A DNA stretch of 64,000 nucleotides from NCBI GenBank assembly GCA_023144005.1, contig JAGLGN010000001.1, positions 116,853-180,852 of the forward strand. Direction: 5' to 3'. This stretch comes from a bacterium. GTDB taxonomy: Bacteria > AUK180. Below, piece after piece: positions 50,709-60,321 of the stretch; positions within the stretch are counted from its first letter, which is position 1; each line of letters starts with the position of its first letter. The notes under the pieces were generated by a model, which was not told where the DNA came from, made no database searches, and was given only the letters and a program-made list of their open reading frames with translations. A program made the translations under genes and the position numbers.

Positions 50709-51084
50709 TGTCCAGGCTTTGCTTCGCAGAGCACAAGCACACGCTGCGCAGTGGACCCAGGTACAAGTGGATCCGGTGGAACAAGGGGGAAGGGATAAGT
50801 CACAAGTAGAGAAGTGAATAGTGAAAGAATGGATGATGGGATGATAAGATGATAGGGAGAGTGATTAGCTATTATAGGAGCGAACCCATGTGTTCATCAT
50901 TCTCCTCTTTATTTCATCCCGGCTTTTCCCCACTTCACACTTCAGACTGCATTTATCGTTGGAATTGACTTAAATCTAAGCGTTCCATTATTGCCGTATT
51001 TATTAATCATGGTACTAACTTTTTCCTGTTGTTCCTTGAAAAAATCCGGTATTTGCTATAAAATAAATATTGCTGGAGGATAAC
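50709..51084. repeat. Intergenic repeat mosaic plus promoter region of the SDR gene
   Basis: Words such as TTGCTTCGCAGAGCACAAGCAC, GTCACAAGTAGAGAAGTGAATAG and CTTCACACTTCAGACT recur elsewhere. Bases 50952-51010 are an inverted copy of part of the 35234-35290 element (ATTCCAA...AAATCTAAGCGTTCCATTATT). Near 51057 a TATAAA box and SD CTGGAGGA precede the ATG at 51085. Confidence 0.6.
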
Positions 51085-52059
51085 ATGAGAGTACTGATCA
51101 CCGGAATAACCGGATTTGCAGGAAGTCATTTAGCGGACTATATACTGGAGAATCATCCGGAAGCGGAATTATTCGGATTTAAACGGTGGAGATCCAGAGA
51201 TGAAAATATCATTCATATTCTTGACAAAGTAGAATTTCATGATGCCGACATCAAGGATTTTACCGCGGTCAACCGCTTCATAGGAGAGATCAAACCCGAA
51301 AAGATATTCCATCTGGCAGCACAAAGTTTTGTGCCCGCTTCATGGAAATCACCAATGGAAACACTTGATACGAATATCGCCGGACAGGTCAATCTCTTTG
51401 AAGCTATCAGACAGCATGGCCTTGCGGATAAGACAGTTATTCAGATAGCGTGTTCTTCTGAGGAATACGGCCTCGTCCATGAAGATGAAGTGCCGATAAA
51501 GGAAAGTAATCCCCTGCGCCCGCTTTCACCTTATGCGGTATCAAAGATAACTCAAGATTATCTTGGATATCAATATCATGAGAGCTATGGGATCAAGGCC
51601 ATCCGAACACGGACATTCAATCATACCGGGCCGAGACGGGGAGAAGTTTTCGTAATCTCAACATTTTCAAAGCAGATAGCTCTGATCGAGAATGACCTTA
51701 TTGACCCTGTAATGAAGGTAGGGAACCTCGATGCGCAAAGAGACTTTACCGATGTCAGAGATGTTGTGAGGGCCTATTGGATCGCCACTGAGAAGTGCAT
51801 TCCCGGTGAGGTTTACAATATCGCCAGCGGAACCACACATACGATACAGTCGGTACTTGACAAACTTCTGGCCATGTCGAACAAAGAGATAAAAGTTGTT
51901 CAGGATCCTGAGAGGATGAGGCCTTCCGATGTGCAGATATTATTGGGGGATGCGAGCAAATTCTCTAAACAGACAGGATGGAAACCCGAGATCTCATTTG
52001 ACCAGACACTGGAAGACACCTTGAATTATTGGAGAAAGAAGATTGCAGCAATTATCTGA
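51085..52059 (+). CDS. Nucleotide-sugar SDR enzyme (GDP-mannose dehydratase/reductase-like)
   Basis: A 324-residue extended SDR. Cofactor motif GITGFAGSHLADYIL, then HLAAQSFVPASWKSPMET, catalytic SSEEYG and YAVSK, and QRDFTDVRDVVRAYWIA. These fit GDP-mannose 4,6-dehydratase or GDP-4-keto-6-deoxymannose reductase (Rmd). Residues alone do not separate the two, though the length favours Rmd. The ATG at 51085 has SD GGAGGA. It would supply a deoxysugar for surface glycan, in line with the O-antigen ligase-like protein upstream. Confidence 0.8.
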   Translation: MRVLITGITGFAGSHLADYILENHPEAELFGFKRWRSRDENIIHILDKVEFHDADIKDFTAVNRFIGEIKPEKIFHLAAQSFVPASWKSPMETLDTNIAGQVNLFEAIRQHGLADKTVIQIACSSEEYGLVHEDEVPIKESNPLRPLSPYAVSKITQDYLGYQYHESYGIKAIRTRTFNHTGPRRGEVFVISTFSKQIALIENDLIDPVMKVGNLDAQRDFTDVRDVVRAYWIATEKCIPGEVYNIASGTTHTIQSVLDKLLAMSNKEIKVVQDPERMRPSDVQILLGDASKFSKQTGWKPEISFDQTLEDTLNYWRKKIAAII

Positions 52060-52462
52060 TCGGATAATCATACGCCCCATATACGGAGATTGTGACCGCA
52101 TGGGTGTTTTATACAATGCGAATTACCTGAGATTCTTCGAACAGGGGCGTGGTGAAATGATGAGGAAGACCGGATTGACCTATGATCAATTCGAGAAGAT
52201 GGGATATATCATGCCCGTTGCGAGGATCAATGTCAGATTCCTCAGGCCGATCCTCTATGATGAGGAGATCATTCTTGAGACCACGGTGAAGGCCTATGAC
52301 CGCTTCAAGGTAACATTTGAATACAAGATGCTGAAAGAAGGGAAGATCAAGGCGAAAGGAGAGAGTGTTCATCCCGTGGTGGATATTAAAGGAAAGTTGA
52401 TCGAACTACCTGAGTTTTTTCGAGATATTCTTGATGGAAAACCATATACAAAAAGCGGCTGA
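52043..52462 (+). CDS. YbgC/FadM-type acyl-CoA thioesterase
   Basis: A 139-residue hotdog-fold protein, starting at a TTG with SD GGAGA 7 nt before it. IYGDCDRMGVLYNANYLRFFEQGR carries the catalytic Asp, and the rest fits the YbgC family. It overlaps the SDR gene by 17 nt and the Sir2 gene by 29 nt. The substrate chain length is unknown. Confidence 0.88.
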   Translation: MQQLSDRIIIRPIYGDCDRMGVLYNANYLRFFEQGRGEMMRKTGLTYDQFEKMGYIMPVARINVRFLRPILYDEEIILETTVKAYDRFKVTFEYKMLKEGKIKAKGESVHPVVDIKGKLIELPEFFRDILDGKPYTKSG

Positions 52463-53174
52463 CATCCTTTCACACACAGAGAAATTACTGGTCCTTACAG
52501 GGGCAGGGATCTCTACTTCTGCGGGTATACCAGATTTTCGCGGGGACAAGGGCATTTATACGCTGGGAACTGTCAGTGAAGATATATTTGACCTTAGGGC
52601 CTTTCGAGATGATCCGAGAAGATTCTGGGAATTTGGAAAGAAATTCATCTTTACCATGGAAAAAGCGGCGCCTACGCCTATGCACCGCTTCATAAAGAAA
52701 TTAGAAAGCAGAATGGAGACAACTGTGGTCACGCAAAATATCGATGGGATACATGAGAAAGCGGGATCGGCCGATGTGATCGAACTGCATGGATCGTTCT
52801 CCTCGCTTACCTGCCTCAGTTGCGGGAAAGCATATGACTATAAGGACAGACATGATCAGATCATGGAGGCCAATTCGCCTATGTGTGAATGCGGCGGGGT
52901 ATTGAAGCCCGATATTGTTTTTTTCGGAGAACCGGTGCATGATCTGAAGAAGGCCTTTAAAAAAGCCTCGGAAGCCGATACCATGATGGTGATAGGTTCA
53001 TCACTCACCGTTTATCCGGCATCGCTTCTACCCTCATATTTTAAGGGTAAGATAATAGTGGTGAACAAGGGGATTGTATCAGGAATAACGATAACCGACC
53101 TTTTTCTTGATATCGAGGCGGATAGAGCCGCGATAGAACTGAGTAAGATACTCTTTCCCGGGGAGGAAATATAA
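52434..53174 (+). CDS. cobB: Sir2-family NAD-dependent deacylase
   Basis: A 246-residue sirtuin. NAD motif LTGAGISTSAGIPDFRG, TQNIDGIHEKAG, catalytic His in ELHGSF, and a zinc site from CLSCGK and CECGG, then KPDIVFFGE. The family removes acyl groups from lysines, using NAD. The Tyr/Arg acyl-pocket pair of succinyl-specific sirtuins cannot be judged by eye. The ATG at 52434 sits just inside the thioesterase gene. Confidence 0.93.
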   Translation: MENHIQKAADILSHTEKLLVLTGAGISTSAGIPDFRGDKGIYTLGTVSEDIFDLRAFRDDPRRFWEFGKKFIFTMEKAAPTPMHRFIKKLESRMETTVVTQNIDGIHEKAGSADVIELHGSFSSLTCLSCGKAYDYKDRHDQIMEANSPMCECGGVLKPDIVFFGEPVHDLKKAFKKASEADTMMVIGSSLTVYPASLLPSYFKGKIIVVNKGIVSGITITDLFLDIEADRAAIELSKILFPGEEI

Positions 53175-53962
53175 TGAATATACAAAAAATAAGCATAACT
53201 CGCGAGGATAAGCCCGAGAACATATCCTATCACTCAAAGATCTCAAATATCAAGAAACAGCTGAATGATTCTGAAATCATCCATCTTTCGGCTGCAAATG
53301 CATTGGATATCCGTTATGACAAAGCAGAAATTACCCGCATCCTGTCTCAGGAAGATACGCAATTCATCTGCGGCATCCTCAATTTCCCCTCAAAGGGGCC
53401 GTTGATCGAGGAGGTCTTCTACAATATCCTATCCAATCCCTTTGTAGCCGGGGATTCAGGGCGGAGGTTCAAGAATAAGAAAAAGCCGTCGACAAAACTG
53501 TATTCCTCTGTTGATATTTCCGTTTTCAATCTTTTTCTTAAAAAGGACTTTTTTCTTACTCTCGATGATGATATTTCAATTTCTGACCTGCATAAAGCCC
53601 TCTTTGGAATATACACAAAGGAACCTTTGACTGGGCTGTTTTTCCCGGAAGCGGAATTGGACCTTCCCATAAGGACGCTCAATGAATTGCTCTTTGAAGC
53701 GACATGTTCTATGCGCTATGGAAGGAACACATTTCTATCGGCGGGATTCTGGATAACTTTTATATCGGTGATGATCATCTCGTTTTTCTTTGACCCAATG
53801 GAATATTTTATAGATGCCTATCTCATATATCTTATCGTGACCTCCTTTGTTCTATCCAATTGGTCTTTTGTCACATTCTTTCACTATCTCTTTTTCATTC
53901 CGTTCATACATATCTTCAGTGCCATTGCGGCTGTCAAAGCCCTCATAAAGAAGGGTGGATAA
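53174..53962 (+). CDS. Membrane protein of unknown function
   Basis: A 262-residue protein with a hydrophilic N-terminal part (about 1-185), then two or three helices (FWITFISVMIISFFF, AYLIYLIVTSFVL, FFHYLFFIPFIHIFSAIAAV). Start overlaps the Sir2 stop codon (TAATG). No family recognised. Linked to DNA-repair genes recO and udg by operon position only. Confidence 0.7.
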   Translation: MNIQKISITREDKPENISYHSKISNIKKQLNDSEIIHLSAANALDIRYDKAEITRILSQEDTQFICGILNFPSKGPLIEEVFYNILSNPFVAGDSGRRFKNKKKPSTKLYSSVDISVFNLFLKKDFFLTLDDDISISDLHKALFGIYTKEPLTGLFFPEAELDLPIRTLNELLFEATCSMRYGRNTFLSAGFWITFISVMIISFFFDPMEYFIDAYLIYLIVTSFVLSNWSFVTFFHYLFFIPFIHIFSAIAAVKALIKKGG

Positions 53963-53966
53963 ATAG

Positions 53967-54671
53967 ATGGATCTACTCAGCGCAAAGGGGCTGGTGATCA
54001 GCAGGAATCCGGTCAATGAAGTCGATGCCATGATAAGGGTCATTTCCCGGCAAGGAGTGACAGGATTTTTCCTGCCCAGGGGATTTCTTGCTTCTTCCCG
54101 TTTTCTCGGGATCTTTCAACCACTGCACTGGGTGGACTTTCTCTTTAGCAAAAGACTGGATCTGAGAGTTATTTATGATTATACCGAATATGAAAAATGT
54201 GATCCGGGCATACTGGACAATGCAGAGGCCAGAGAGCTTCTCTTTGACCTTGTAAGGACATATTCCAGGCTGCAGGACGCGGAACTCCCCAATGACCTCG
54301 GCAGGCTTTTTACGGATGTTTATGACAATCTCGCAAAGCAAGGGCAGAATATCCGGGGACTGCGCTTAAGTTTTTTGATGTTATTTCTCTTATATGAAGG
54401 AATATTCCCCGCATTGAGAAGATGCGCAATATGCGGGAGAACGCATAGCGATACGAATTATTTCTCCCCGCAGAACGGCGGATACATTTGTAAAGAATGC
54501 TCCATCGAGAATCAATATTCCCATACCGACAAAATACTCTGGAAGGCATTGAATTATACCCTGAAGAACCCGGAAGGGATATTAGAGAAAAGTAATTGGA
54601 ACGACGATATTCTAAGATATACGAAGGTATTGACGAAATACCTCAATTATCACTTTATTGGAGGTTTATAA
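53967..54671 (+). CDS. recO: DNA repair protein RecO
   Basis: A 234-residue recombination mediator. The OB-fold N-terminus (KGLVISRNPVNEVDAMIRVISR) is followed by a helical part with a CxxC-x(n)-CxxC zinc finger (RRCAICGR, YICKECS). Works with RecF/RecR on gapped DNA. Its stop overlaps the ispF start by 1 nt. Confidence 0.92.
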   Translation: MDLLSAKGLVISRNPVNEVDAMIRVISRQGVTGFFLPRGFLASSRFLGIFQPLHWVDFLFSKRLDLRVIYDYTEYEKCDPGILDNAEARELLFDLVRTYSRLQDAELPNDLGRLFTDVYDNLAKQGQNIRGLRLSFLMLFLLYEGIFPALRRCAICGRTHSDTNYFSPQNGGYICKECSIENQYSHTDKILWKALNYTLKNPEGILEKSNWNDDILRYTKVLTKYLNYHFIGGL

Positions 54672-55156
54672 TGGAAAGAGAATTCAGGACGGGATTAGGC
54701 TATGACATACACCGTTTGGAGAAAGGGGAATATATCATTCTCGGCGGGATACGGATACCGTGTGAGCTTTCCATTGTGGCGCATTCAGATGGTGATCTGC
54801 TTTTTCACGCCATTGCGGATTCCCTGCTCGGAGCAACGGGCCAGGGAGATATCGGGAAGCATTTTCCGCCCACGGATATTAAATGGAGGGACATAAGCGG
54901 GACAGACCTTATCCTTAAAGTGGTAGAGCTCACCAAGCCTTATTTCAACTGCATAGTGAACATCGACACCGTTATAAAAACGCAGAAACCGAGATTGGCG
55001 AAATACCAAGAGAAGATCAGAAGCTCCATCGCCAAGGTCCTTGACTTGGAAATATCCCGCGTAAATGTTAAAATCAAATCAGCTGAAGGGCTGGGGCCTG
55101 TCGGAGAGGGTAAGGCATTAGAGGTCTTCAGCACGATCATGATAAGGACGGAGTAA
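54671..55156 (+). CDS. ispF: 2-C-methyl-D-erythritol 2,4-cyclodiphosphate synthase
   Basis: A 161-residue MEP-pathway enzyme. Metal site residues lie in GLGYDIHR, and HSDGDLLFHAIADSLLGA and KSAEGLGPVGEG are intact. The ATG at 54671 has SD GGAGG 6 nt upstream and overlaps the recO stop, so an in-frame start farther upstream is rejected. Dxr and IspG of the same pathway are encoded in the 14.6-18 kb region. Confidence 0.95.
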   Translation: MEREFRTGLGYDIHRLEKGEYIILGGIRIPCELSIVAHSDGDLLFHAIADSLLGATGQGDIGKHFPPTDIKWRDISGTDLILKVVELTKPYFNCIVNIDTVIKTQKPRLAKYQEKIRSSIAKVLDLEISRVNVKIKSAEGLGPVGEGKALEVFSTIMIRTE

Positions 55157-55857
55157 TGAGAGAAAAGGCTTGGAAGAGAGTGATAAGGGCTTTGGAACGG
55201 GAGAAGATGCTCGATAACACGCAATTAATATTAAAGAAGACGAGAGAAACGCTGAAAGAGCGCAGTGCTGTTGAGGAAATAACAGAGGGAAAGATGTCCG
55301 CAAAATTCAAGAATATAGATCAGATGAAGGAACTCGCTTTGGACTGCCGGCGATGCCGTCTTTATAAGACCCGTGACAATGTAGTGGTCGGCGAAGGTCC
55401 TGAAAATGCTAAAGTTGTATTTATCGGTGAAGCACCCGGAGCGGATGAGGACTTGCAGGGAAGGCCGTTCATCGGCCGTTCCGGGAAAAAATTAAGGGCA
55501 CTTCTTCAAGAGGTAGGGATCAAAGAATCAGAGATATACATCACTAATATTATTAAATGCAGGCCTCCGAACAATAGAAATCCTCAGAGTGATGAGATCA
55601 AGGCCTGTGAACCTTATCTGCACTTTCAATTGGACACCATAGCGCCCAGGGTTATATGCACGCTCGGGACATTCGCATCGCAATGGGTCCTAGGATCAAA
55701 AGAAAGGATAGGACTTCTCAGAGGCAAGGTAATTGAGAAGGACGGCATGAATATAATAGCGACTTATCATCCCAGCTTCATCCTTCGAAATCCGGGAATG
55801 ACACCGAATCTGAAAAATGACCTTGAAATGGTCAAAGAGGCTGTAAACAATGAGTGA
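55156..55857 (+). CDS. Type-4 (Fe-S) uracil-DNA glycosylase
   Basis: A 233-residue family-4 glycosylase. It has a charged N-terminal extension of about 55 residues. The core holds LDCRRCRLYKTR (Fe-S Cys), GEAPGADEDLQGRPF, NIIKCRPPNNRNP, further Cys (ACEPYL) and YHPSFILR. It removes uracil from DNA. The start overlaps the ispF stop by 1 nt. Confidence 0.93.
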   Translation: MREKAWKRVIRALEREKMLDNTQLILKKTRETLKERSAVEEITEGKMSAKFKNIDQMKELALDCRRCRLYKTRDNVVVGEGPENAKVVFIGEAPGADEDLQGRPFIGRSGKKLRALLQEVGIKESEIYITNIIKCRPPNNRNPQSDEIKACEPYLHFQLDTIAPRVICTLGTFASQWVLGSKERIGLLRGKVIEKDGMNIIATYHPSFILRNPGMTPNLKNDLEMVKEAVNNE

Positions 55858-56752
55858 TCAGGCAAGATGCGATATGCATATTCACTCTGCCTTATCGGTG
55901 GACGGTCAATATGCTCCAGCTGAAATTCTCGAAATGGTGATCGAGGCCGGACTTAAAGGAGCGGTCATCACTGATCATAATGAGATAGACTTCAGTAAAG
56001 AATTCTCACGTATAGCAAAAGACAAGCTCCTCACCCTCAATGGTGTTGAACTTTCTACCCGAGGTCCGGGGCATGAGAATATACATCTCCTGCTCTACGG
56101 TATAAATTCCACGAAACGACTTAACAAAGATCTGAATTATATACGCACACAGTATGAGGAATTAACCCGCTTACGGATCCAGAAACTCAATGAAATGGGT
56201 ATTTTTGTCACCTGGGAAGATGTAGAGAACACCACAAAGAAAGTGCCCAGCATGGGGCCGACACTTGGAGAAGCTGTTCTGAATGAAAAAAAGAACCTCT
56301 CAAATCCCCTTTTAAGGGAGATATATGAAGATGGGGATCCCGAGGACATGGGATACAGATTCTATCTAAAATTCCTGAAGGATAAACAATCATCCGTGTA
56401 TATCGATTTCCATGAATATGCGGTTGAAGACGCTTTAAAACTCTCGGATGAGATCAGAAGCATCTCCGTTATAGCTCATCCGTCATATTCGCTCAGGCAC
56501 AAAACCGAAGAAGAAAAGATCAAATTCCTGACATATCTCATGGATCTTGGAATGCAGGGGATCGAAGTCTATTCCACGCATCATACTGACGAAAATATCA
56601 AATTTCTATTGAACTTTGCCCGAAAAAATTCACTTTTGGTCACAGGAGGATCCGATTTTCACGGCCCGAGAACAAAACCCGGCATCAAAATGGGCGATTC
56701 TTCCATCCCCTTGAAGATGATGGAAGAGGTCATTAAGAAGTGTGAAGTGTGA
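55850..56752 (+). CDS. PHP-domain metal-dependent phosphoesterase
   Basis: A 300-residue PHP protein: CDMHIHSALSVDGQYAPAEI, AVITDHNEIDF, IDFHEYAVEDALKL and GGSDFHGPRTKPG supply the His/Asp metal ligands. Related enzymes act on 3',5'-nucleoside bisphosphates or short RNA. It overlaps the glycosylase gene by 8 nt and ends the five-gene repair/metabolism run. Confidence 0.9.
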   Translation: MSDQARCDMHIHSALSVDGQYAPAEILEMVIEAGLKGAVITDHNEIDFSKEFSRIAKDKLLTLNGVELSTRGPGHENIHLLLYGINSTKRLNKDLNYIRTQYEELTRLRIQKLNEMGIFVTWEDVENTTKKVPSMGPTLGEAVLNEKKNLSNPLLREIYEDGDPEDMGYRFYLKFLKDKQSSVYIDFHEYAVEDALKLSDEIRSISVIAHPSYSLRHKTEEEKIKFLTYLMDLGMQGIEVYSTHHTDENIKFLLNFARKNSLLVTGGSDFHGPRTKPGIKMGDSSIPLKMMEEVIKKCEV

Positions 56753-57177
56753 AGTGTGAAGTGGGTAAGGACAATGAACAATTGGGGAGGGATAGAAGAA
56801 ACGCACCCGTAACCGGAAAGCCGATATTTCGTAGTTATCACTAAATTATCCGCAAAATAATATAGAACGCCGGAACACTCAGCCTACGGGACGGGAGGTT
56901 GAATATTTTAACTAAATACATCCAATTTAGAAAAATCAGTTGGTTGAAAAATTCACCACCTCCGTCCCTGGATATCAAGGGTGGGTGGAGGGAGAATAGG
57001 TATAGAATCACACGCAAACGCTCTCCACACATCTTTGAATGTCATTACCGTGTAAACTGAAGAAAATCAAATAGCAATTGCCCCTACTTCTCTCAACTCT
57101 TCGATCTTCACCTGTGCACTTGTCACTTGTGCTCTTGTGCTCTGCGAAGCGTGTCACTTGTGCACTGCGAAGCCTGC
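56753..57177. repeat. Intergenic repeat mosaic between convergent genes
   Basis: Words GTGTGAAGTGTGAAGTG (directly after the stop codon), AATGAACAATTGGGGAGGG, CTTGTGCTCTTGTGCTCTGCG and CTGCGAAGC. Bases 57001-57030 carry part of the repeat found at 10897-10946 (TAGAATCACACGCAAACGCTC). No gene supported. Confidence 0.6.
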
Positions 57178-57645
57178 TTAGAGAATTTCTATTTCTTTTA
57201 TTATAACATCCGAAAGAGGTTTGTCCGCTCCATCCGTAGGCGTATGCCCTATTTCCTCAACATACTCTAATCCCGAGACAACCTTGCCGAATACAGCATG
57301 TTTTCCGTCAAGATGAGGCGTATCAGTAAGAGTAATAAAGAATTGTGAGCCTCCGGTATCCGGACCGGCGTTCGCCATTGAAAGGATGCCGATACCTTCA
57401 TGCTTCAACTCGGGATGAAATTCATCTTTTATATTATATCCCGGACCGCCGCGGCCGTTGCCGTCGGGGCAGCCGCCCTGTATCATGAACCCGTCAATAA
57501 CGCGGTGAAATATCACTCCATTGTAAAAGCCCTTTTGCGAAAGGGTTTTGAAGTTCTCCGCAGTAATGGGAGCAAGATCATCAAATAATTCTATTTTGAT
57601 ATCTCCCATGGTCGTATGCATAATGATATTCGTTCTTTCAGCCAT
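57178..57645 (-). CDS. Cyclophilin-type peptidyl-prolyl isomerase
   Basis: A 155-residue cyclophilin. [17 protein letters not shown]-like segment ([11 protein letters not shown]) and [11 protein letters not shown] are the family hallmarks, and no signal peptide is seen, so it is cytoplasmic (PpiB type). SD AGGAGG lies 4 nt before the ATG. Confidence 0.94.
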   Translation of the reverse strand: MAERTNIIMHTTMGDIKIELFDDLAPITAENFKTLSQKGFYNGVIFHRVIDGFMIQGGCPDGNGRGGPGYNIKDEFHPELKHEGIGILSMANAGPDTGGSQFFITLTDTPHLDGKHAVFGKVVSGLEYVEEIGHTPTDGADKPLSDVIIKEIEIL

Positions 57646-58207
57646 GATGCCTCCTAGTGTTCTGATTCATAAAATAGAAGTACGAGGTACGAAGTGCGAA
57701 GTACGAGGTGGTGGTAGGGGCGAACCTGAGTGTTCGCCTTCATCGGTTATTAAAACCAAAATCCCTCTTTCTCAACTTGTCCCTTGTGCTCTTGTCACTT
57801 GTGCACTTGTGCGCTTGTGCTCTGCGATTATTATACGGAAAATCGAGAATTATTTCAACTAAGTGTACTGTCTCATAAATATATAGCTAGAGGCTAGAGA
57901 TTATAGAGAAGTGAACAAGGAACAGTGAATAGTGAATAATGGGGGAACGCACAAGAAACAGATCCCGGATGGATTCCCTGCTCCCCGATGTAATCGGGGT
58001 TCCCAAAGTCATTCGCCTGGGAATGACAAAACGCAATGAATAATTGGGAAGTGAATAGTGAAGAATTGGTGAAAATGTTCAAAAGGAATTTCTCTCTGAT
58101 TTCTCCACTTCGTACTTCGCACCTCGTACCTCGTACTGTTTTATCACTTTACACTTCAGACTTCACACTTCACACGTTTACGCTTGTGTTCCGCACAGCG
58201 TAATATA
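57646..58207. repeat. Long intergenic mosaic of dispersed repeats
   Basis: Contains GTTCTGATTCATAAA (57659-57673, the end word of the 35222 element), runs of GTACGAGGTACGAAGTGCGAAG, palindrome GGGGCGAACCTGAGTGTTCGCC (about 57718-57739), CTTGTGCACTTGTGCGCTTG, a CCCCGATGTAATCGGGG hairpin (about 57982-57998), and ACTTCGCACCTCGTACC. No gene seen. Confidence 0.7.
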
Positions 58208-60289
58208 CTACTTGATATGAGCGAATTTCGCCCATGCAGTTTCATAACGGCTTTTTAACAAAATGATATATACACCCGAGGCAAGCCCTCTGAGGTCATA
58301 TTCAAAGCCTTTGGAGCTGCGCTCGATAAGATAGCGGTCGGAATAATGATCGACTCCGGAAATATCCAATATCTGAATATCATTGATCTCATTGACCCAA
58401 TCCACAAAGAAGCTCTTGCGCGTGACAGCGGGATTGGGGAAGACCTCGACAGGTGCCGTCTCGGCGATATAATACGACACATAGCCGCTTTTCTCCACCG
58501 TATTGGTGTCATGATTGCCTGAATCGTCAAATGCCCTAACAATGTAATAATAATCTTCTCCCCACGGCAGATCACGGTCATAGTATTTCAATGCCGTTGT
58601 TGTCCCCAGGGGAGAAGAGAAATTCTGTCCCATCGAATATGAGGAACGGTAGATCGAGTATGAGACCGTATCGGAATTCTCATCAGCGGCCTGCCAGGTC
58701 AGGAGCAATTCCCCGCCGTTTGAAGTGGAGAACACGGCCGTCAGCCCATTGAATTCAGGCGCAACAGTGTCCCCCGAAGCAGCGGCGGAGAGTATCACCG
58801 TATTCGTGTCGCTGAGTCCGATATTGTCAACCGCTCTGACCGCATAATAATATGTCTGGCCGATAGGCAATCCTGTATCTGTATAACCGATACCGGACAC
58901 TACGGCATAGGGGGTGACATAATCGATAGCGACGGAAGTAAGTGCCCTGTAGATACGATAAGAGACAGGCGGCGAATTATCGGCAGCGGCTGACCAATAC
59001 AGCTGTATCTCCCCCAGGTTTCCATTGGAAGAAGCAGAAGCAAGGCCTGAAAAGACGGGAGGCCGGATATCCGATAACGGTGTCGCGGACAATTCGATCA
59101 GATTCACGTCCTCATTCTCATAATAATCCTCAGAGCGCACCACGAAGAAATATTCGGTGCCCGGCACAAGACTTTTTACGGTATAGCTCTCATTTCTTGT
59201 ATCATAAGATGTGGCGGAGAAATTCTGGCCGCCGGAAGAGTCGGACATATAGATATTATAAGTGATCGGTGTGGAATTATCAGTATCCGAAGCGGAATCC
59301 CATGAAAGTATCAACTCGCCTCCATTGCCAAGATCGGTAATGGCGTCAAGGCCGTCAAAGAGAGGCGGATTGACATCATGTGTGCAGTGAACATCACAAT
59401 CATACAGCGCTTCGCTCAGATCGCCGCCGTTTATGATATATCTGCATCCGTCAGTCGTTAAAAATATATTTCCGTTCGCAATACGGCTTAATGTATTTTG
59501 CAGAGAAGAGCCCTCCGCATTGTACTCTGTCTGATAAATAACACTATTGACATTATCCAGGTCAGACAGTACTTCTCCATGAGGATGATTATATTTGGAG
59601 GCAAGAGATATCACCGAAACCTCGGGAGATACCGCATTTAAAAATATAGGGTCCGAACTCGAGCTGGAGCCATGATGATTTACACGATATACATCGATAT
59701 CGCCCATGGCGGTCCCCAATATCTTCTCTACGGGATCCGTGAGGTCTCCTCCGATATACAGGTCGAAATTATGGTATTCTATCAACACGCCCAATGAATG
59801 GGCGTTCTCATCATCCACAGCAATGGGGTAAGAGGCACCGCCTAATACCTCGCCATTAGCATGCACAAAGGTCATTGTCACGCCGTCGCCAAAATCAATA
59901 ATTTCTCCTATAACCGCTGTCTTTCGTTTTCCAGAAGTGCTGTTTGCTGCATTGACCCACGAAGAAACACCTGTTCCGCCACGATCGTAACACCCGCCGG
60001 TCACATTATACCCGCCGTATATCAATTCATCTAATCCGCCGTAATGATCCGAATGATAATGCGACAGGACAATATAGTCTATTGAACCGAAATGTCCATT
60101 TTCCTGCAGAATGGACGCGATCGTACTCTGATGCCCGCTATTGCAGTCGAGCACCACAGTCTTCCCTGACGGGGTTATGATGACCGTCCCGTCGCCCTGT
60201 CCTACATCGGCAAAGTAGACCTTGAGCTCTTCCGCGCCAAGGAAAAGTAAGGCAAGAATAAGGATGAGCAGAACCGTTATTCGCTTCAT
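58208..60289 (-). CDS. Secreted metallo-beta-lactamase-fold/FN3 protein with sorting-type C-terminus
   Basis: A 693-residue protein. Signal peptide (about 1-18), then a ComEC-like metallo-beta-lactamase domain (DVGQGDGTVI, metal-binding H77, H79, D81, H82 in SHYHSDH), a region to about 310, and three fibronectin-III-like domains (310-600, each with a PxxGTxYYxxVR-type strand). The last 80 residues (VEVFPNPAV..., GLASGVYIILLKS) resemble the type-A C-terminal sorting domain of type IX secretion. So it is probably secreted or cell-surface. The hydrolase substrate is unknown. Confidence 0.85.
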   Translation of the reverse strand: MKRITVLLILILALLFLGAEELKVYFADVGQGDGTVIITPSGKTVVLDCNSGHQSTIASILQENGHFGSIDYIVLSHYHSDHYGGLDELIYGGYNVTGGCYDRGGTGVSSWVNAANSTSGKRKTAVIGEIIDFGDGVTMTFVHANGEVLGGASYPIAVDDENAHSLGVLIEYHNFDLYIGGDLTDPVEKILGTAMGDIDVYRVNHHGSSSSSDPIFLNAVSPEVSVISLASKYNHPHGEVLSDLDNVNSVIYQTEYNAEGSSLQNTLSRIANGNIFLTTDGCRYIINGGDLSEALYDCDVHCTHDVNPPLFDGLDAITDLGNGGELILSWDSASDTDNSTPITYNIYMSDSSGGQNFSATSYDTRNESYTVKSLVPGTEYFFVVRSEDYYENEDVNLIELSATPLSDIRPPVFSGLASASSNGNLGEIQLYWSAAADNSPPVSYRIYRALTSVAIDYVTPYAVVSGIGYTDTGLPIGQTYYYAVRAVDNIGLSDTNTVILSAAASGDTVAPEFNGLTAVFSTSNGGELLLTWQAADENSDTVSYSIYRSSYSMGQNFSSPLGTTTALKYYDRDLPWGEDYYYIVRAFDDSGNHDTNTVEKSGYVSYYIAETAPVEVFPNPAVTRKSFFVDWVNEINDIQILDISGVDHYSDRYLIERSSKGFEYDLRGLASGVYIILLKSRYETAWAKFAHIK

Positions 60290-60321
60290 TTGCTGTCAAT
60301 ATATTGCAATATCTATGCCCT

